NCBI GenBank assembly: GCA_029207755.1
Contig: JARCOQ010000108.1
Location: forward strand, 124,001 to 188,000
DNA from: Chamaea fasciata
Taxonomy: Eukaryota; Chordata; Aves; Passeriformes; Sylviidae
DNA length: 64,000 bases
Reading direction: 5' to 3'
In this document: positions 60,255-64,000 of the stretch, piece by piece
How the letters are laid out: every line of letters begins with the position of its first letter
How positions within the stretch are numbered: the stretch's first letter is position 1
Made by a program: the position numbers and the translations under genes
Notes under the pieces: generated by a model
Seen by the model: the letters and a program-made list of their open reading frames with translations, nothing else
What the model was told of the DNA's origin: nothing
Databases searched by the model: none

Positions 60255-63200
60255 ATGCCAGTTTGTAGGAGGCCTTTGGTCCTCCATGGGAAACCAGTCT
60301 TCCAGCTTGTGGCTGCTTGCATCTGAAAGAAATCCTGTTCCGTTCGGGATTGTAGGTGGCCGAGGCCAGGTGCCCGGCAGAGGGAGTTGGGCACAAATGA
60401 TGGGCTGTTTCCAGGGGTAAGTAAAGTCAGCTGCCCAGGTGCCTGATGTCAGTTTGTAGGAGGCCTTTGGCCCTCCAAGGGAAGCTTGTCTTCCAGTTTG
60501 TGGCAGCTTGCATCTGGAAGCAATCCTGTTCCGTTCGGGATTGTAGGTGGGCGAGGCCTGGTGCCCGGCAGAGGGAGTTGGGCACAAAGGATGGGCTGTT
60601 TCCAGGGGTAAGTAAAGTCAGCTGCCCAGGTGCCTGATGTCAGTTTGTAGGAGGCCTTTGGCCCTCCAAGAGAAGCTTGTCTTCCAGTTCGTGGCAGCTT
60701 GCATCTGGAAGAAATCCTGTTCCGTTCGGGATTGTAGGTGGGCGAGGCCTGGTGCTTGGCAGAGGGAGTTGGGCACAAAGGATGGGCTGTTTCCAGGGGT
60801 AAGTTAAGTCAGCTGCCCAAATGTCTGATGTCAGTTTATAGGAGGCCTTTGGCCCTCCAAGGGAAGCTAGTCTTCCTGTTAAAGGCAGCTTGCATCTGGA
60901 AGAAATCCTGTTCCGTTCGGGATTGTAGGTGGGCGAGGCCTGGTGCTTGGCAGAGGGAGTTGGGCATAAAGGATGGGCTGTTTCCAGGGGTAAGTTAAGT
61001 CACCTGCCCAAATGTCTGATGGCAGTTTATAGGAGGCCTTTGGCCCTCCAAGGGAAGCTAGTCTTCCTGTTAAAGGCAGCTTGCATCTGGAAGAAATCCT
61101 GTTCCGTTCGGGATTGTAGGTGGCCGAGGCCAGGTGCCCGGCAGAGGGAGTTGGGCACAAAGGATGGGCTGTTTCCAGGGGTAAGTAAAGTCAGCTGTCC
61201 AGGTGCCTGATGTCAGTTTGTAGGAGGCCTTTGGCCCTCCATGTGAAGCCAGGTTTACTGCATGTGGCAGCTTGCATCTGGAAGAAATCCTGTTCCGTTC
61301 GGGATTGTAGGAGGCCGAGGCCAGGTGCCCGGCAGAGGGAGTTGGGCACATATGATGGCTGGTTTCCAGGGGTAAGTAAGGTCAGCTGCCCAGGTGCCTG
61401 ATGTCAGTTTGTAGGAGGCCTTTGGCCCTCCAAGGGATGACAGGCTTCCAGTTTGTGGCAGCTTGCATCTGGAAGAAATCCTGTTCCGTTCAGGATTGTA
61501 GGTGGCCGAGGCCTGGAGCCCGGCAGAGGGAGTTGGGCACAAAGGATGGACTGTTTCCAGGGGTAAGTAAAGTCAGCTGCCCAGGTGCCTGATGTCAGTT
61601 TGTAGGAGGCCTTTGGCCCTCCAAGGGAAGCTAGTCTTCCAGCTTGTGGCAGCTTGCATCTGGAAGAAATCCTGTTCCGTTCGGGATTGTAGGTGGGCGA
61701 GGCCAGGTGCCCGGCAGAGGGAGTTGGGCACAAAGGATGGCCTGTTTCCAGGGGTAAGTAAAGTCAGCTGCCCAGGTGCCTGATGTCAGTTTGTAGGAGG
61801 CCTTTGGCCCCCCAAGTGAAGCCACGTTTCCAGCTTGTGGCAGCTTGCATCATGAAGAACTCCGGTTCCGTTCGGGATTGTAGGTGGCCGAGGCCATCTG
61901 CCCGGCAGAGGGAGTTGGGCACAAAGGATGGGCTGTTTCCAGGGGTAAGTAAAGTCAGCTGCCCAGGTGCCTGATGTCAGTTTGTAGGAGGCCTTTGGCC
62001 CTCCATGGGAAGCCAGGTTTACTGCTTGTGGCAGCTTGCATCTGGAAGAAATCCTGTTCCGTTCGGGATTGTAGGTGGCCGAGGCCAGGTGCCCGGCAGA
62101 GGGAGTTGGGCACATATGATGGCTGGTTTCCAGGGGTAAGTAAGGTCAGCTGCCCAGGTGCCTGATGTCAGTTTGTAGGAGGCCTTTGGCCCTCCAAGGG
62201 ATGACAGGCTTCCAGTTTGTGGCAGCTTGCATCTGGAAGAAATCCTGTTCCGTTCAGGATTGTAGGTGGCCGAGGCCTGGAGCCCGGCAGAGGGAGTTGG
62301 GCACAAAGGATGGCCTGTTTCCAGGGGTAAGTAAAGTCATCTGCCCAGGTGCCTGATGTCAGTTTTTAGGAGGCCTTTGGCCCTCCAAGTGAAGCCACAT
62401 TTCCAGCTTGTGGCAGCTTGCATCTGGAAGAACTCCTGTTCCGTTCGGGATTGTAGGGGGCCGGAGCTGGGTGCCCGGATGAGGGAGTTGGACACAAAGG
62501 ATGGGCTGTTTCCAGGGGTAAGTAAAGTCAGCTGCCCAGGTGCCTGATGTCAGTTTGCAGGTGGCTATTGGTCCTCCATGGAAAGCCAGGCTTCCAGCTT
62601 GTGGCAGCTTGCATCGGGAAGTAATACTGATCTGTTCGGGATTGCAGGTGGCCGAGGCCTGGTGCCCTGCAGAGGGAGTTGGGCACAAAGGATGGCCTGT
62701 TTCCAGGGGTAAGTAAAGTCAGCTGCCCAGGTGCCTGATGTCAGTTTGTAGGAGGCCTTTGGCCCTCCAAGGGAAGCTTGTCTTCCAGTTTGTGGCAGCT
62801 TGCATCTGGAAGCAATCCTGTTCCGTTCGGGATTGTAGGTGGGCGAGACCTGGTGCCCGGCAGAGGGAGTTGGGCACAAAGGATGGGCTGTTTCCAGGGG
62901 TAAGTAAAGTCAGCTGCCCAGGTGCCTGATGCCAGTTTGTAGGAGGCCTTTGGTCCTCCATGGGAAACCAGTCTTCCAGCTTGTGGCAGCTTGCATCTGG
63001 AAGAAATGCTGTTTCGTTCGGGATTGTAGGTGGCCGAGGCCAGGTGCCCGGCAGAGGGAGTTGGGCACAAAGGATGGGCTGTTTCCAGGGGTAAGTAAAG
63101 TCAGCTGCCCAGGTGCCTGATGTCAGTTTGCAGGAGGCCTTTGGCCCCCCAAGTGAAGCCACGTTTCCAGCTTGTGGCAGCTTGCATCTGGAAGAACTCC

Positions 63201-63692
63201 GGTTCCGTTCGGGATTGTAGGTGGCCGAGGCCATCTGCCCGGCAGAGGGAGTTGGGCACAAAGGATGTCTTGTTTCCAGGGGTAAGTAAAGTCATCTGCC
63301 CAGGTGCCTGATGTCAGTTTTTAGGAGGCCTTTAGCCCTCCATGGGAAGCCAGGCTTCCTGCTTCTGGCAGCTTGCATCTGGAAGAAATCCTGTTCCGTT
63401 CGGGATTGTAGGGGGCCGGAGCTGGGTGCCCGGATGAGGGAGTTGGACACAAAGGATGGGCTGTTTCCAGGGGTAAGTAAAGTCAGCTGCCCAGGTGCCT
63501 GATGTCAGTTTGCAGGTGGCTATTGGTCCTCCATGGAAAGCCAGGCTTCCAGCTTGTGGCAGCTTGCATCGGGAAGTAATACTGATCTGTTCGGGATTGC
63601 AGGTGGCCGAGGCCTGGTGCCCGGCAGAGGGAGTTGGGCACAAAGGATGTCTTGTTTCCAGGGGTAAGTAAAGTCATCTGCCCAGGTGCCTG
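60064..63692. repeat. 19-monomer HOR at right end, unit 2 (3629 bp)
   Basis: Starts with the Sa/Qa chimera at 60064, then Pb 60255, Qb 60446, Ka 60637, Ya 60828, Ya 61019, Wa 61210, Ma, La 61592, Na 61783, Wa 61974, Ma, Fa 62356, Ta 62547, Qa 62738, Pc-type 62929, Na 63120, Fa 63311, Ta 63502. One difference noticed from unit 1 is GGTGGTCGAGG in Wa at 58446, against GGTGGCCGAGG near 62085. Confidence 0.92.
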
Positions 63693-64000
63693 ATGTCAGT
63701 TTTTAGGAGGCCTTTGGCCCTCCTTGGGAAGCCAGGCTTCCTGCTTGTGGCAGCTTGCATCTGGAAGAAATCCTGTTCCGTTCAGGATTGTAGGTGGCCG
63801 AGGCCTGGTGCCCGGCAGAGAGAGTTGGGCACAAAGGATGGGCTGTTTCCAGGGGTAAGTAAAGTCAGCTGCCCAGGTGCCTGATGTCAGTTTGTAGGAG
63901 GCCTTTGGCCCTCCATGGGAAGCCAGGCTTCCTGCTTGTGGCAGCTTGCATCTGGAAGAAATCCTGTTCCGTTCAGGATTGTAGGTGGCCGAGGCCTGGT
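63693..64000. repeat. Right edge: intact Sa monomer and partial Ha monomer
   Basis: Sa at 63693 (CCTTGGGAAGCC, GTTCAGG, GAGAGAGTTGGG) is followed by the first 117 bp of an Ha monomer at 63884. The 19-monomer order ends at 63692, and the array runs on beyond the window. Confidence 0.88.

Larger units (their letters stand above)
1..64000. repeat. 191-bp satellite array, head to tail, filling the window
   Basis: The GATGTCAG unit start recurs every 191 bp with very few exceptions; starts at 96, 287, 478, 669 and on to 63884 account for 334 full monomers. Spacings depart from 191 only by single bases, near 850, 5587, 5850, 6530, 8032, 9821 to 9848, and 30178. All monomers lie in the same orientation. 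The sequence is GC-rich by eye, with a few CpG sites per monomer, and no transposon, gene or simple repeat interrupts it. What is seen is a tandem satellite with higher-order structure. Known biology of such arrays points to a centromere or pericentromere. The zebra finch satellite Tgut191A has this period, but I have not compared sequences, so the species call is inference. Confidence 0.98.

Noticed and set aside
1222..63261. Reverse-strand open frames of up to 180 codons spanning about three monomers
   Set aside because: Since 191 leaves a remainder of two on division by three, a frame passes through all three phases in three monomers. A GC-rich repeat low in stops gives such runs by chance. 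They translate the same repeat and resemble no known protein that I recognise.
96..63884. Hundreds of 63-codon forward open frames, each ending in TGA that overlaps the next ATG (TGATG)
   Set aside because: The chain arises because a 192-bp frame in a 191-bp repeat overlaps by one base. The frames have no codon bias or domain, change with every neutral variant, and repeat hundreds of times in noncoding satellite.
1..64000. CRISPR array
   Set aside because: The whole 191-bp unit is repeated; there are no short repeats separated by unrelated spacers, and no cas genes.
1..64000. Canonical 17-bp CENP-B box
   Set aside because: I looked on both strands for TTCG, four bases, A, two bases, CGGG. 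The TTCG in the core is followed by GGATT, with no CGGG at the right distance, and CGAA on the forward strand is essentially missing.
1..64000. Human alpha satellite, beta satellite or telomere repeat
   Set aside because: The unit is 191 bp and GC-rich, not 171 bp and AT-rich nor 68 bp, and there are no TTAGGG runs.

Overview
The whole 64 kb window is one uninterrupted satellite-DNA array. A GC-rich monomer of 191 bp repeats head to tail, always in the same orientation, from the first base to the last. Taking the recurring GATGTCAG (monomer starts at its ATG) as the unit start, I count 334 complete monomers from 96 to 63883, a 95-bp partial unit at the left edge and a 117-bp partial unit at the right edge. 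I see no protein-coding gene, tRNA, rRNA, transposon, microsatellite, inversion or other unrelated sequence. This is the organisation of a eukaryotic centromeric or pericentromeric satellite, resolved at long-read quality. The 191-bp period matches the zebra finch satellite known as Tgut191A, so an estrildid finch is my best guess. That guess rests on period length and general character only; I could not align to the published consensus.

The monomers fall into about twenty variant families, which I named by diagnostic bases. Wa has CACATATGATGG. Ma has GGGATGACAGG. La has AAGCTAGTCTTCCAG; Lh is La ending in TTCATGAGG. Na has AACTCCGGTTCCG. Ba has CCAAGTGAAGCC with GAAGCAATCC. Fa has GTTGGACACAAAGG. 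Ta has GGTGGCTATTGG. Pa has GATGCCAGTATG; Pb has GATGCCAGTTTG with CTGAAAG; Pc has GATGCCAGTTTG with TGTTTCG. Qa has AAGCTTGTC, GAAGCAATCC and GAGACCTGG; Qb is the same with GAGGCCTGG. Ra has AAGCTTGTC with GAAGAAATCC. Ka has CCAAGAGAAG with TGCTTGGCAG; Kb has GGTTCTCC or GGCTCTCC. Ya has CAGTTTATAGG with CTGTTAAAGG. Ha has CCATGGGAAGCCAGGCTT. Sa has CCTTGGGAAGCC; Sb is Sa with CTGGTTGTGG. Ja has GGTAGGCTAAGCC. Xa has GCAGCATGCATC. A1 to A6 are confined to the left 5 kb.

The families recur in fixed orders, which gives higher-order repeats (HORs). The layout is: 1-5060, a 6-monomer HOR interrupted by a Ba block; 5061-6013, divergent monomers; 6014-11932, a mosaic that includes a second Ba block; 11933-18999, a 19-monomer unit and its 18-monomer duplicate; 19000-22437, a mosaic; 22438-30458, a 22-monomer unit followed by a shortened copy; 30459-40199, exactly three 17-monomer units, nearly identical; 40200-47839, a second copy of the 8-15 kb organisation, 31.9 kb away; 47840-56434, a mosaic with a third, partly deleted copy; 56435-63692, two 19-monomer units, with a third starting at 63693.

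At several duplication and deletion joints sits a chimeric monomer whose left half is one family and right half another, keeping the 191-bp register. These are the footprints of in-register unequal crossing-over. Nothing here works as a set of genes. Any function would be structural: chromatin, centromere identity, or satellite RNA.
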